The notes beneath the pieces were generated by a model. It was not told the origin of the DNA. It ran no database searches and saw only the letters and a list, made by a program, of their open reading frames with translations. Source: Streptomyces sp. NBC_00569 (GTDB taxonomy: Bacteria > Actinomycetota > Actinomycetes > Streptomycetales > Streptomycetaceae). From it: DNA of 64,000 nt. Shown here one piece after another: positions 42,739 to 51,821 of the stretch (the stretch's first letter is position 1; the number at the start of each line of letters is the position of its first letter). A program made the position numbers and the translations under genes. The stretch lies in the NCBI RefSeq assembly GCF_036345255.1, contig NZ_CP107783.1, positions 7,557,001 to 7,621,000 of the forward strand, read 5' to 3'.

Positions 42739-43548
42739 ATGAGACGTTTCCGAATTACGGCGTACGTGACCTCAATCCTCTTTGCGGCCGGCGTCGCCCT
42801 CACCGGAGCGACAGCGGCCCAGGCATCCGAACAGGCAGCGGCCACGGGCTATGTGGCCCTCGGAGACTCCTACTCGTCCGGCGTGGGTGCCGGCAGCTAC
42901 GACAGCTCCAGCGGCTCCTGCAAGCGCAGTACGAAGGCCTACCCCGCACTCTGGGCGGCCGCCCACTCACCCTCGAGCTTCAGCTTCACCGCCTGCTCGG
43001 GAGCTCGCACGGGTGACGTTCTCGCCGGACAGCTGGGCCCGCTCGGCCCCGGCACCGGCCTCGTCTCGCTGTCGATCGGCGGCAACGACGCGGGCTTCGC
43101 GGACGTCATGACCACCTGCGTCCTGCAGTCCGAGTCGACCTGTGTCGCCCGCGTCAACCAGGCCAAGGCGTACGTCCAGAACACCCTGCCCGGCCAGCTC
43201 GACTCGGTGTACTCCGCGATCACCGCGAGGGCACCGGCCGCCCATGTCGTCGTCCTGGGATACCCGCGCTTCTACCAGCTCAACGGCTCCTGCATCGCGG
43301 GCCTGACCGAGACCGAGCGCGCCGCGATCAACGGCGCGGCCGACCTGATCAACTCCACCACCGCCAAGCGGGCCGCCGACCACGGCTTCACGTTCGGCAA
43401 CGTGACCTCGACCTTCACCGGTCACGAGATCTGCTCGGGCAGCGCCTGGCTGCACAGCGTCAACTGGCTGGACCCCGGCGAGTCCTACCACCCCACCGCG
43501 GCCGGCCAGTCCGGCGGCTACCTGCCCGTGTTCAGCGCGACCGCCTAG
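42739..43548 (+). CDS. Secreted SGNH-hydrolase lipase
   Basis: A 269-aa GDSL-type lipase/esterase. AAAGGAGG lies 5 bp before the ATG. Signal peptide to about ATAAQA. Block I GDSYSSG (Ser44), block III GGNDAGF (Asn116), and the last block DPGESYHPTAAGQ with the catalytic Asp and His. Three disulfide-type Cys pairs (SGSCKRS/FTACSG, TTCVLQSESTC, GSCIAG/HEICSG) match the Streptomyces extracellular SGNH lipases. It converges with the kinase gene. Confidence 0.95.
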   Translation: MRRFRITAYVTSILFAAGVALTGATAAQASEQAAATGYVALGDSYSSGVGAGSYDSSSGSCKRSTKAYPALWAAAHSPSSFSFTACSGARTGDVLAGQLGPLGPGTGLVSLSIGGNDAGFADVMTTCVLQSESTCVARVNQAKAYVQNTLPGQLDSVYSAITARAPAAHVVVLGYPRFYQLNGSCIAGLTETERAAINGAADLINSTTAKRAADHGFTFGNVTSTFTGHEICSGSAWLHSVNWLDPGESYHPTAAGQSGGYLPVFSATA

Positions 43549-43580
43549 TACTTCGAGTACCGCCCCGCACGTCCGCTCAC

Positions 43581-45218
43581 CTAGTACGACGATGACGGCG
43601 AAGGGGAGGTCCCGCCCGTAGGGGACTCCGTCTTGCACGTCACCGAGTACGCCACCCAGTTCGACGTGGCACGGACGGGGTCGCGCACCTCCACACTCAC
43701 CTGGTTGTGGAGCGTGGCCCCGTCCGTGTAGCCCGTCTCGACATGATCGACCGACCTGGTCTTCGGGCCGCCGGACGTGAAGCTGAGCGTCTTCCACCCC
43801 GGGTCGCTCGACTCGCCGCTCTCCGTCACCCAGCGGTACTGGACGTCGACGGGCACGCGGCCCACCGTGAAAGTCGCCCTGAAGGCCGGAGCCTCACCTG
43901 CCGGCGGTGGGCAGGCACCGCTGTAACTCCCGCGCACCGCCGAGACGCTGACGCGTACGGACTGCGGCGGCGGCGTCGAGTGCTCGCCGCTGCCGCCCTT
44001 GCTGCCGGTGTCGTCCCCGCTGGGCGATCCCGCTCCGCCACCCTTCGAATCATCGTCCGACGGGCTGCGCGGGGCGCTGGAGGTGCTTCCGCCGGAACGT
44101 GCGCTGTCGTCCCCGGAGTTGCCGCTCCCGTCACCCCGGTTCATCAGCGCGTACGTGAGGCCGCCGAGCGCCAGGAGCAGCGCCACGACGCCGGCGAGCA
44201 GGACGGCGGCGGAGCGGCGGGGGCGTTCCGGATGCGGCGTGGCCGGATCCGGGGAGGGCGTCGCGCCGTGCCCCGAGGTGAATCCGGCAGGAACGGGGGT
44301 CGGCGGCGTTCTCTGCCACGACGTCTGCGTCGGCGTCGACTCCGGGGACGCCGGGACCGTACCCGCGCGGGGCGTGCCGCCCGCGCCCACCAGCCGCAGA
44401 TCGCGCTCGGCGTCGGCCGCCGGCGTCCGCTCGGCCGGATCCTTGCGCAACAGCCCCTCGATGACGGGTGCCAGCGGGCCCGCGCGGTGGGCGGGCGGCA
44501 GCTCCTCGTCCACGACCGCCCGCAGCGTGTTCAGCGGCGTCTCCTGCCGGAACGGCGACTGCCCCTCGACGGCCGCGTACAGCAGGACCCCGAGCGACCA
44601 CAGGTCGGACTCGGGGCCCGGTGTGCGACCCAACGCTCTTTCCGGAGCGAGGAATTCGGGCGAGCCGACCACCTCGCCGGTCATCGTGAGCGCCGAGCTG
44701 CCCTCGACCATGGCGATGCCGAAGTCCGTCAGGACGACGCGTCCGTCGTTCGCGATCAGTACGTTGCCCGGCTTCACGTCCCGGTGCAGGACGCCCGCCT
44801 CGTGCGCGGCGCGCAGCGCGGAGACCACCTCGGCCCCGATGTGCGCCGCGCGTCGCGGGGGCACCGGGCCCTCGGCGTCCAGGAGGTCGGACAGGGAGAG
44901 CCCGCGCACCAGTTCCATCACGATCCAGGGGCGCCCCTCCTCGGTCGCCACGTCGTACACGGTGACCACGTTCCGGTGCGAGATACGCGCCGCCGCCCAG
45001 GCCTCCCGCTCCAGGCGGGCGTACATCCGGTCGACCTCGCTCGTCGGGAGCCCGGCCGGGGCGCGCACCTCCTTGACGGCGACCTCGCGGCCCAGGACCT
45101 CGTCACGGGCGCGCCAGACGGTGCCCATGCCGCCCTCGCCCAGGGGGCTCAGCAGCCGGTAGCGCTCCGCGATCACACGCGCTTCGCCGGTCTCTCCACG
45201 GCCCGGATTCTCGCTCAC
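43581..45218 (-). CDS. PknB-type Ser/Thr protein kinase with extracellular domain
   Basis: A 545-aa eukaryotic-like kinase. Gly-rich loop LGEGGMGTV, ATP Lys49, catalytic HRDVKPGN (Asp147), DFG 165-167, and GSPEFLAPE activation segment. A Pro/Ser/Thr linker leads to one membrane span (AAVLLAGVVALLLALGGLTYAL), a low-complexity Ser/Gly/Asp stretch, and an extracytoplasmic domain of about 110 residues with a Cys pair. There are no PASTA repeats, so the ligand differs from cell-wall-sensing PknB. Start ATG 45218. Confidence 0.94.
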   Translation of the reverse strand: MSENPGRGETGEARVIAERYRLLSPLGEGGMGTVWRARDEVLGREVAVKEVRAPAGLPTSEVDRMYARLEREAWAAARISHRNVVTVYDVATEEGRPWIVMELVRGLSLSDLLDAEGPVPPRRAAHIGAEVVSALRAAHEAGVLHRDVKPGNVLIANDGRVVLTDFGIAMVEGSSALTMTGEVVGSPEFLAPERALGRTPGPESDLWSLGVLLYAAVEGQSPFRQETPLNTLRAVVDEELPPAHRAGPLAPVIEGLLRKDPAERTPAADAERDLRLVGAGGTPRAGTVPASPESTPTQTSWQRTPPTPVPAGFTSGHGATPSPDPATPHPERPRRSAAVLLAGVVALLLALGGLTYALMNRGDGSGNSGDDSARSGGSTSSAPRSPSDDDSKGGGAGSPSGDDTGSKGGSGEHSTPPPQSVRVSVSAVRGSYSGACPPPAGEAPAFRATFTVGRVPVDVQYRWVTESGESSDPGWKTLSFTSGGPKTRSVDHVETGYTDGATLHNQVSVEVRDPVRATSNWVAYSVTCKTESPTGGTSPSPSSSY

Positions 45219-45469
45219 GGGCGACCCCCATCCGTAGCGGTGCGATTCTCCACAAAGCTAGCCCAGTGTCCGTGACATCGCCCACGTTCCGGACGTGACC
45301 GTTCCTGCCCGCCATGTCCAACTCGCCCTGGAATCAGTTGTATTCGGTGAGTAATCGTCAACCTCCTTATAGGGGAGGTGAATCCTGCGACCGGGATACA
45401 CGAGTGTCGCGGCGGGGCGATAGGGTTAACCTGCCCGGGCCGGGTGCCCTCGTACGGGTGGGGAGTGAC

Positions 45470-45742
45470 ATGGAACAGATAACAGTGCGCAGCAGGCCAC
45501 GTGTGCCTGCGATCACCTGCGGGAGCAGCGCGACCAGCTCGCGACTCGACCGCCATCTCTCGGTGCTCGGCGGCCCTGCCGTCCCGCAGCGCGAGGCGGC
45601 CGAGGCGACGTCGCTGATGCGTGAGCTCACCTCGCGTGACGTCGCGCACGAGCGCAGCAGCAGGGGCGCGCGAGTGAGCCGGGTCTCGCTCTTCGCGCCA
45701 CTGCGGCGACTGCGCCGCTCGCTGTTCGGCGGCCGCCGCTGA
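45470..45742 (+). CDS. Small basic protein, 90 aa, unrecognised
   Basis: MEQITVRSRPRVPAITCGSS at the start and a strongly basic end (FAPLRRLRRSLFGGRR). GGTGGGGAG precedes the ATG at 45470. Rich in Ser and Arg, with no membrane span. I do not recognise a domain; it resembles conserved small Streptomyces hypotheticals. An ACCTCC/GGAGGT hairpin (45361-45379) and a TAGGGTTAAC motif lie in its upstream region. Confidence 0.65.
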   Translation: MEQITVRSRPRVPAITCGSSATSSRLDRHLSVLGGPAVPQREAAEATSLMRELTSRDVAHERSSRGARVSRVSLFAPLRRLRRSLFGGRR

Positions 45743-46247
45743 CAGGCGGTCATCACCGGCACAGCCCGGTCCCGCGCTCAGGCGGCCATGCCCAACCGGC
45801 ACGGCGCCGCGATCTCCGCGACCGTCATCCCCACGGCACGCGGCGTCATTCAGGTGTGTTCGCCTGACGCGGGACAGAAGTCTCCTGCCGCCCCGGCACC
45901 GCTCTCCCCATCGGACCGCCCGGCACTGAAACGGCGCTGACGCGCGCCACCACGGCATGTGAGACGCACCCTTCCCACTCCCGGTGCGCCGCCCGCATCC
46001 CTGGCACCCCTGCGCCGCCGTACATCTCCTTTCACTCCCGACGCGTGCCCTCCGCACGGTCGGTTTTTCGTCGTTCCGGGGCCTGTTGACGCCCCCCGCG
46101 GGCATCGCCGCGTGCAGTCATCCATGTCCGGTGCGTAACAGCTTTGTCATGCACGGATGTTGACGGGGCAATGTTCCGGGGCCAATGTTGCGCCTGATCC
46201 TGATCGTTTGGCCTGTACACGGAAACCTCACCCCCGGAGGTACGCGC
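45743..46247. other. 505-bp gene-free stretch
   Basis: No plausible gene on either strand. Only a loose direct repeat GGGGCAATGTT / GGGGCCAATGTT (46165-46190) is visible near the expected promoter of the amidohydrolase. Confidence 0.5.
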
Positions 46248-47996
46248 GTGTGTGACCTGCACGACCAGCACGAGCACGAACACGAGCACGGGACGACCCG
46301 GACCGCCGCCGGCCCGCAGCTCAGCAGGCGCCGCATCATGCAACTGCTCGGCGCGGCCGGAGTGACCGCCGCCATGACCGCCGAGGCCGACCCGGCGATG
46401 GCCGCGGCCGCCGACTCCATCGTCGAGGAGGCCGGTGCGTACAAGGCGCCCGAGGGCCTCGCCGAGGACAGTGCGGCCAAGTCCTCCGCCCTCGGGTGGA
46501 TCACCTCCAACTCCTCCCGCATCACGGGCCTGAACGAGGAGATCTGGGAGAACGCGGAGCTGTCGCTGCGCGAGTGGAACTCCTCGGTCGCCGAAGCCGG
46601 GTTCCTCGAAAAGGCGGGATTCGACGTCCAGTTCGGGACGGCCGGCTTCCCGACGGCGTTCACGGCGACCTTCTCGTACGGCAGCGGTGGCCCGGTCCTC
46701 GGCTTCAGCGGCGAGTACGACGCGCTGCCCGGGCTCTCCCAGAACAAGGGTGTCGGCCACCACGATCCGCGCGAGTACATCCACGACCCCTTCTCCCCGA
46801 GCTACGGGCCCGGCCACGGCTGCGGGCACAGCGCCCTCGGCACCGCGGCGGCGGCAGCCGCGGCCGCGGTCGCGCAGGCGGCGAAGAAGCACAAGCTGCC
46901 GGTCACGGTGAAGTTCTTCGGCTCCACGGCCGAGGAGGCGCTGATCGGGAAGACGTACGCGGTCAGCAGGGGCGTGTACGACGGGCTCGACGCGTTCCTC
47001 GACTGGCACCCCTCCACCGCCAACGCCACCGGCTGGGGCACCAGCAACGCCATGACCGCCGTGACCTTCACGTTCCTCGGGGTCGCGGGCCACGGCGGCA
47101 CTCCGCTGGGCAACAAGTCGGCGCTGGACGCCGCCGTGATGATGGCCACGATGTCGGAGTTCCTGCGCGAGGAGAACATGGCGCCGGCCGCGCGCCTGCA
47201 CTGGGTCATCAACAACGGCGGCGACATCCCGAACGTGACCCCCGAGATCGCCGAGATCTCCTACTACGTGCGCGAGGGCAGCCCGGCCCGCGTCCAGGTG
47301 CTGCTGGACAAGGTGATCGCGATCTCCGAGGCCGCGGCCAAGGCCTCGCAGACGAAGGTGCAGCACCGCATCACCTCCGCCTGCTGGAACCAGCTGCCCA
47401 ACAAGGCGGCCGCGGAACTGCTGTACGACAACATGCGGCAGATCGGCCCGCCCGCGTTCACCGCCGAGGCGCACCGGCTGGCGAAGGACCTGCAGAAGTC
47501 CCTGGGGCTTCCGGAGGTCGGCATGCACGACAAGGTCGCCGAACTGACCCCGCCGAACCCCGTTTTCCTGGGCGGCGGTTCGACGGACGTCGCCGACATC
47601 AGCTGGAACGTGCCGACCGTGTCGATGGGTGCTGCGCTCGCGCCGATCGGCGGCAAGTTCCACACCTGGTCCACCGCGGCGTGCGCCGCCGCGGCGCCCG
47701 GTCAGGCCGCGGTGATCGCGGCCGCGAAGTACCTGGCGGCGACGGCGGTCGACCTGATCACGCAGCCCGAGCGGCTCAAGGCGCTCAAGGACGAGTTCAA
47801 GGAGCGCACCAAGGGCATCGAGTGGAAGACGGCCCTGCCGGACGGCTATGAGCCGCCCATGTACGAGCCCCCGCAGTGGTTCCTGGCGAAGACGGGCCAG
47901 AAGTGGCCCCCGAAGAACATCACCTGGCCGCCCCAGAGGGTCGTCTCGAAGGAGAAGTTCTCCTCCCTGGGACCCGAGCTCGCTCCGCAGAAGTAG
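46248..47996 (+). CDS. M20-family amidohydrolase (AbgB-like), Tat-exported
   Basis: A 582-aa zinc amidohydrolase like aminobenzoyl-glutamate utilisation protein B. GTG at 46248 with CGGAGG 7 bp upstream. A His/Glu repeat (HEHEHEH) precedes a twin-arginine-like leader SRRRIMQLLGAAGVTAAMTA. Metal and catalytic signatures: GEYDALPG, GPGHGCGHSALG, FFGSTAEEALIG, FLGVAGHGGTP dimer domain, and GGGSTDVADISW. It probably cleaves an N-acyl or p-aminobenzoyl amide outside or at the membrane. Single gene. Confidence 0.9.
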   Translation: MCDLHDQHEHEHEHGTTRTAAGPQLSRRRIMQLLGAAGVTAAMTAEADPAMAAAADSIVEEAGAYKAPEGLAEDSAAKSSALGWITSNSSRITGLNEEIWENAELSLREWNSSVAEAGFLEKAGFDVQFGTAGFPTAFTATFSYGSGGPVLGFSGEYDALPGLSQNKGVGHHDPREYIHDPFSPSYGPGHGCGHSALGTAAAAAAAAVAQAAKKHKLPVTVKFFGSTAEEALIGKTYAVSRGVYDGLDAFLDWHPSTANATGWGTSNAMTAVTFTFLGVAGHGGTPLGNKSALDAAVMMATMSEFLREENMAPAARLHWVINNGGDIPNVTPEIAEISYYVREGSPARVQVLLDKVIAISEAAAKASQTKVQHRITSACWNQLPNKAAAELLYDNMRQIGPPAFTAEAHRLAKDLQKSLGLPEVGMHDKVAELTPPNPVFLGGGSTDVADISWNVPTVSMGAALAPIGGKFHTWSTAACAAAAPGQAAVIAAAKYLAATAVDLITQPERLKALKDEFKERTKGIEWKTALPDGYEPPMYEPPQWFLAKTGQKWPPKNITWPPQRVVSKEKFSSLGPELAPQK

Positions 47997-48013
47997 ACCG
48001 GCCCGCAGGTCGC

Positions 48014-48799
48014 TCAGCGCCCGCCGGTCGTGTACCGGCGGACGCCGAGCGGCACGCACACCGCGAGCAGCACGGCGCACCAGGCGAGCGAGCCGGCCAC
48101 CGGGTGCGCCACCGGCCACGAGGAGCCGCCGGGCACGGGGGCGTTGCCGAACAGGTCGCGTGCGGCCGTGGCGACCGCGCTGATCGGGTTCCACTCGGCG
48201 AGGACGCGCACCCAGCCGGGGAAGCCCGCCGTAGGGATGTACGCGTTCGACAGCAGGGGCAGCATGAACGTCGCGCCGCCGAGCTGGCCCGCCGCCTCCT
48301 CGCTGTGCGAGAGAAGCCCGAGCAGGATGCCGACCCACGTCGTGGCGAAGCGGAACAGCAGCAACAGGCCGAAGGCGCCCGCCGCTTCGAGCGCGCCGCC
48401 CTCGATGCGCCAGCCCATCGCGAGCCCGACGAGGAGCAGCGGCACGAGACCGGCCGCCGTCGTCACGATGTCGGCCGCCGCCTGCCCGAGCGGGACGGCC
48501 GCGCGGGTCATCGGCAGCGTACGGAAGCGGTCCATCACGCCCCGGTGCGAGTCCTGGGCCGCCGTGAACATCCCGGTCATGATCCCGTTCGCGGCGGTCG
48601 CGACGAGCATGCCCGGCACCAGGAAGGCGCGGTAGTCCGCGCCGGGCATCGCCAGGGCGCTGCCGAAGACGTATCCGAAGAAGAGCAGGAAGACGATCGG
48701 CATCGTCTGCGTCATCACGAGGATCGCGGGCGCGTGCCGGATCCGCTGGAGGTGCCGGCCGAGCATCGCCGTGCCGTCGTACAGGAGCGCGGTGGTCAT
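48014..48799 (-). CDS. ABC-2 type drug exporter permease (DrrB-like)
   Basis: A 261-aa permease with six spans (ILVMTQTMPIVFLLFFGYVFG, VPGMLVATAANGIMTGMFTAA, VTTAAGLVPLLLVGLAMG, LLLLFRFATTWVGILLGLLS, a fifth at LPLLSNAYIP, and SLAWCAVLLAVCVPLGV). The DrrB-type motif FRTLPMTRAAVPLG is present. It forms an exporter with the ATPase 43 bp upstream and is probably repressed by the TetR on the other side. Confidence 0.93.
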   Translation of the reverse strand: MTTALLYDGTAMLGRHLQRIRHAPAILVMTQTMPIVFLLFFGYVFGSALAMPGADYRAFLVPGMLVATAANGIMTGMFTAAQDSHRGVMDRFRTLPMTRAAVPLGQAAADIVTTAAGLVPLLLVGLAMGWRIEGGALEAAGAFGLLLLFRFATTWVGILLGLLSHSEEAAGQLGGATFMLPLLSNAYIPTAGFPGWVRVLAEWNPISAVATAARDLFGNAPVPGGSSWPVAHPVAGSLAWCAVLLAVCVPLGVRRYTTGGR

Positions 48800-48842
48800 C
48801 AGGTCGCCTCCGAGGGGGAGTTGGGGGTGGCAAGCGGTGCGG

Positions 48843-49793
48843 TCATGCGACGAGCTCCCGGCCGCCGGTGAGGCGCAGGAAGGCCTCGTCGAGGGTCGGC
48901 GGGCGCAGGGTCGCGTCGACGATCGGGACGCCCGACGCGTCCAGTTCGCGGACGATGCGGGGGAGGGTCAGGGCCTGGTCGAGGGTGACGACGCCGACCG
49001 CCCTGCGGTCCGGGTCGAGGGTGGGCTCGGCGCCGGTGAGCTGGTCGAGGACGACGGCGGCGGCGTGCAGGGCCGCGTCCTCGGCGACCACCACCTCCGC
49101 GTAACTGCCGGTCTGCGCCTTGAGTTCGGCGGGGGTTCCGCGGTGGGCGGCGCGTCCCCCGTCGATCAGGACCACGGAGTCGGCGAGCTGATCGGCCTCC
49201 TCCAGATACTGCGTGGTGAGCAGCACGGTCGTGCCCCGGCCGGTCAGCTCGCGGACCGCGTCCCAGATGGCGCTCCTGCTGTGCGGGTCGAGGCCGGTCG
49301 TGGGCTCGTCGAGGAAGAGCACGGCGGGCCGCGTGAGCAGGCTCGCCGCGAGGTCGAGGCGGCGGCGCATGCCGCCGGAGTACGTACGGGCCGTGCGGTC
49401 GGCCGCCGCGGTGAGGCCGAAGCGGTCGAGCAGTTCGTCGGCGCGGCTCCTCGGCAGCCGCAGGAGGCGGGCGAACAGGCGCAGGTTCTCGCGCCCGGTG
49501 AGGTCGCCGTCGACCGACGCGTACTGCCCGGTGACGCCGATCCGGCGGCGTACGGCCGGCGCCTCGGTCAGGACGTCGTGGCCCGCGACACGCGCGGACC
49601 CCGCGTCGGGCCGCAGCAGGGTGGTGAGCACCCGGATGGCTGTCGTCTTGCCCGCGCCGTTCGGCCCGAGCAGCCCGCAGACCGTGCCCTCCTCGACGGC
49701 GAGATCGAGGCCCCGCAGGGCGTGGACCATCTGGTCCCCGGAGCCGTAACGCTTCTCCAGACCTTCACTAAGTACGGCGTACGTAGAAGTCAT
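48843..49793 (-). CDS. DrrA-like ABC exporter ATP-binding protein
   Basis: A 316-aa ATPase: Walker A GPNGAGKTT, Q-loop GVTGQYASVD (the DrrA hallmark), signature YSGGMRRRLDLAASL, Walker B LFLDEPTTGLDP, then the family's C-terminal CREEM-like domain (RPPTLDEAFLRLTG). Start ATG 49793 is 12 bp from the palindromic operator region. With the downstream permease it should export a hydrophobic drug or metabolite. Confidence 0.95.
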   Translation of the reverse strand: MTSTYAVLSEGLEKRYGSGDQMVHALRGLDLAVEEGTVCGLLGPNGAGKTTAIRVLTTLLRPDAGSARVAGHDVLTEAPAVRRRIGVTGQYASVDGDLTGRENLRLFARLLRLPRSRADELLDRFGLTAAADRTARTYSGGMRRRLDLAASLLTRPAVLFLDEPTTGLDPHSRSAIWDAVRELTGRGTTVLLTTQYLEEADQLADSVVLIDGGRAAHRGTPAELKAQTGSYAEVVVAEDAALHAAAVVLDQLTGAEPTLDPDRRAVGVVTLDQALTLPRIVRELDASGVPIVDATLRPPTLDEAFLRLTGGRELVA

Positions 49794-49811
49794 GGGGCCA
49801 CCGTAGCGCAC

Positions 49812-49828
49812 TACGTACGGTGTACGTA
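49812..49828. promoter_or_regulatory. TetR operator, TACGTAC-GGT-GTACGTA
   Basis: A perfect 7-bp inverted repeat with a 3-bp centre between the exporter operon and the divergent TetR gene. A related half palindrome (GTACGGCGTAC, 49772-49782) lies in the first codons of the ATPase gene. Confidence 0.8.
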
Positions 49829-49856
49829 ACTACGATGGTGGGCGAGGTGATGATCG

Positions 49857-50567
49857 ATGACGGGCCGAGCGGCCGAACCGGAAGTGATCTGGGCGCGCCC
49901 CGAGCGCGCGGGACGTGGCCCGAAACCCGCATACAGCAGGGGCGACATCGCGGCCGCCGCCGTGCGCGTCGCGGACGCGGACGGGATCGACGCCGTCTCG
50001 ATGCGGCGGATCGCCGGCGAACTGGGCCTGGGCACGATGTCGCTCTACAACTACGTGCCGAGGAAGGACGACCTCTACGAGCTGATGGTCGACGCGGTGA
50101 GCGCCGAGTACGACCTGACCGAGCCGACCGGCGACTGGCGCGCCGACCTGCTCGCCCTCGCCCGGCAGGCCCGCGCCCTGATGATCCGGCACCCGTGGAT
50201 GCCCCGGCTCATGTCACCCGTCTACGGCTTCAGCCCCAACGCGCTGCGGTACCTGGAGTACTGCATGACCTGCCTCGAACCGGTCGACCTGCCGGCCGGG
50301 ACGAAGATGGAACTCGTCGCGTCCCTCACCGGCGTCGTGACCTTCTACGTCGCCAACGAGATCGCCTCCGCCGAGCGGACCCGTTCGCTGCCCTGGTCGC
50401 AGGAGCAGGAGTTCGCCGCGCGGACCGCCTACCTCGTCAGCCGGATCGCGACCGGCGACTATCCGCACCTGGCCGCCGCGTTCGCCCAGAGCACCGGGCC
50501 CGTCGACATGGAAGCGGCCTTCGAGCGGGCCCTCGGGCGCACCCTCGACGGGTTCGTGCCCTCCTGA
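49857..50567 (+). CDS. TetR-family repressor with TetR_C_1-type ligand domain
   Basis: A 236-aa regulator: helix-turn-helix SRGDIAAAAVRVADADGIDAVSMRRIAGELGLGTMSLYNYVPRKDDLYELM, then a helical ligand/dimer domain. It has the extended N-terminus (VIWARPERAGRGPKPAYS) usual for regulators of DrrAB exporters in Streptomyces. The palindrome between it and the exporter genes is its likely operator; binding of the exported compound would release it. Confidence 0.94.
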   Translation: MTGRAAEPEVIWARPERAGRGPKPAYSRGDIAAAAVRVADADGIDAVSMRRIAGELGLGTMSLYNYVPRKDDLYELMVDAVSAEYDLTEPTGDWRADLLALARQARALMIRHPWMPRLMSPVYGFSPNALRYLEYCMTCLEPVDLPAGTKMELVASLTGVVTFYVANEIASAERTRSLPWSQEQEFAARTAYLVSRIATGDYPHLAAAFAQSTGPVDMEAAFERALGRTLDGFVPS

Positions 50568-50588
50568 CTCCGGCAGGAGCACCGGGCC

Positions 50589-51809
50589 TCAGAGCAGCGC
50601 GAACTGGCCGCCCGGGCCCTCCTCGTGATGGTCGAGGACCGAAGCCGGCCTGAGCGCGGCCGGCGCCGGCGGCAGGACGCGCGCCCCGACCAGGTCCGCC
50701 GCCGTGATGAGCGAACCGAAGTCCGCCATCAACTCCTCCTGCTGCGACCGCAGTTCGGCCAGCAGCGCGAGTACCGTGACGATCTCCAGCAGCTCCGACG
50801 TCCACGACTGCGGCCAGGTGCCGGGGCGGATCCCGTCCAGCGTCCCCGGCTCGGCGGCCACGGTCCTGCGCGCGAACCACTGCTCGATCACCCGCACCCC
50901 GCTCACCTGGAAGTCCCAGGCCTCGGCGGGGACCGGGGAGATACGGCCGTCGCCGACGAGCAGGGCCTCCTCCTCGCGGTCGTAGAGCAGCTCGGTGGGG
51001 CGGTCCGGGAGCGGGGCGCGCACGTACGGGCGGCGGCCCCCGGGGAGTCTGGGACGGTCGCCCTCGCCGCCGCGGCGCAGCAGCCACAGGATCCGCTCGC
51101 CGAGCGCCGTGCCCGAGGCCCACACTCCCGCGTCGTCCGTGAGCGGGACCCGCGGGCCCCGCGGGGAGGGCCGCGCCACGGCGAGGGTCCAGGCGAGCAG
51201 GTCGCGCGCCCCGACCTCGTGCCCCAACCGGCCGGAGAGCTCGGTCAGCAGGCCGGGCGTCACATTCGGTTCGCGCCCTTCGGGACGCCGGTACAGCGGG
51301 CGGATGCGGCCGGGGCGTCCCGCGGGGGAGCGGCCCTCGGGCAGGATCGCGCAGGCGAGCACCGCGGGCCCGCCCGCCCCGGGCACGAACCCCTGCTCGA
51401 CGAGGAACAGCTGGCTCCCGTCCGCCACCCGCCACAGCTCCGGACGGGCCGCGTCGATCAGCCGGTGGTCCGGTATCAGCCACTGCTCGTCGAAGGGCGC
51501 GTGCAGCACCCGGACGGGTTCGGGGCAGGGACCCTCGGCGTGGGTCAGGTCGTCCGTCGGGGTGCGCCGGCCGGGAAGCTGGGCGACGGCCGTACGCAGG
51601 GTGCGCGCCCGGCTCGGTTCCAGCAGCGACTCGCGCTCCGCCGCCCCGGCCTTCACGAACGCGGACCAACGGGCCTTCAGGGAAGCCGGGTCCGGCGCCA
51701 GCGGCCAGGCGCGGCCCAGGCGCAGGGGCGCGACGGACCACGGCATGAGGTCCGCGAGCAGCGGCGCGTCAACAAGGCTTTCGAGGCTGTCGGGCGTCAC
51801 GCCCGGCAT
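50589..51809 (-). CDS. Orphan Type ISP restriction-modification C-terminal (TRD-like) domain protein
   Basis: A 406-aa protein matching the C-terminal part of Type ISP restriction-modification enzymes: VLHAPFDEQWLIPDHRLIDAARPELWRV, then ELLYDREEEALLVGDGRISPVPAEAWDFQVSGVRVIEQWFARRTV and GTWPQSWTSELLEIVTVLALLAEL. No helicase, nuclease or methyltransferase motif is present here or in adjacent genes. Stand-alone versions are common in Streptomyces and may have a chromosomal role distinct from restriction. It lies downstream of nothing obvious; a GntR gene follows on the same strand. Confidence 0.85.
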   Translation of the reverse strand: MPGVTPDSLESLVDAPLLADLMPWSVAPLRLGRAWPLAPDPASLKARWSAFVKAGAAERESLLEPSRARTLRTAVAQLPGRRTPTDDLTHAEGPCPEPVRVLHAPFDEQWLIPDHRLIDAARPELWRVADGSQLFLVEQGFVPGAGGPAVLACAILPEGRSPAGRPGRIRPLYRRPEGREPNVTPGLLTELSGRLGHEVGARDLLAWTLAVARPSPRGPRVPLTDDAGVWASGTALGERILWLLRRGGEGDRPRLPGGRRPYVRAPLPDRPTELLYDREEEALLVGDGRISPVPAEAWDFQVSGVRVIEQWFARRTVAAEPGTLDGIRPGTWPQSWTSELLEIVTVLALLAELRSQQEELMADFGSLITAADLVGARVLPPAPAALRPASVLDHHEEGPGGQFALL

Positions 51810-51821
51810 CGTACGACGCGC

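Noticed and set aside
46032..48833. 933-codon minus-strand frame across the amidohydrolase and permease genes
   Set aside because: It runs antisense to the intact M20 gene and out of frame with the real permease; no motif is recognisable.
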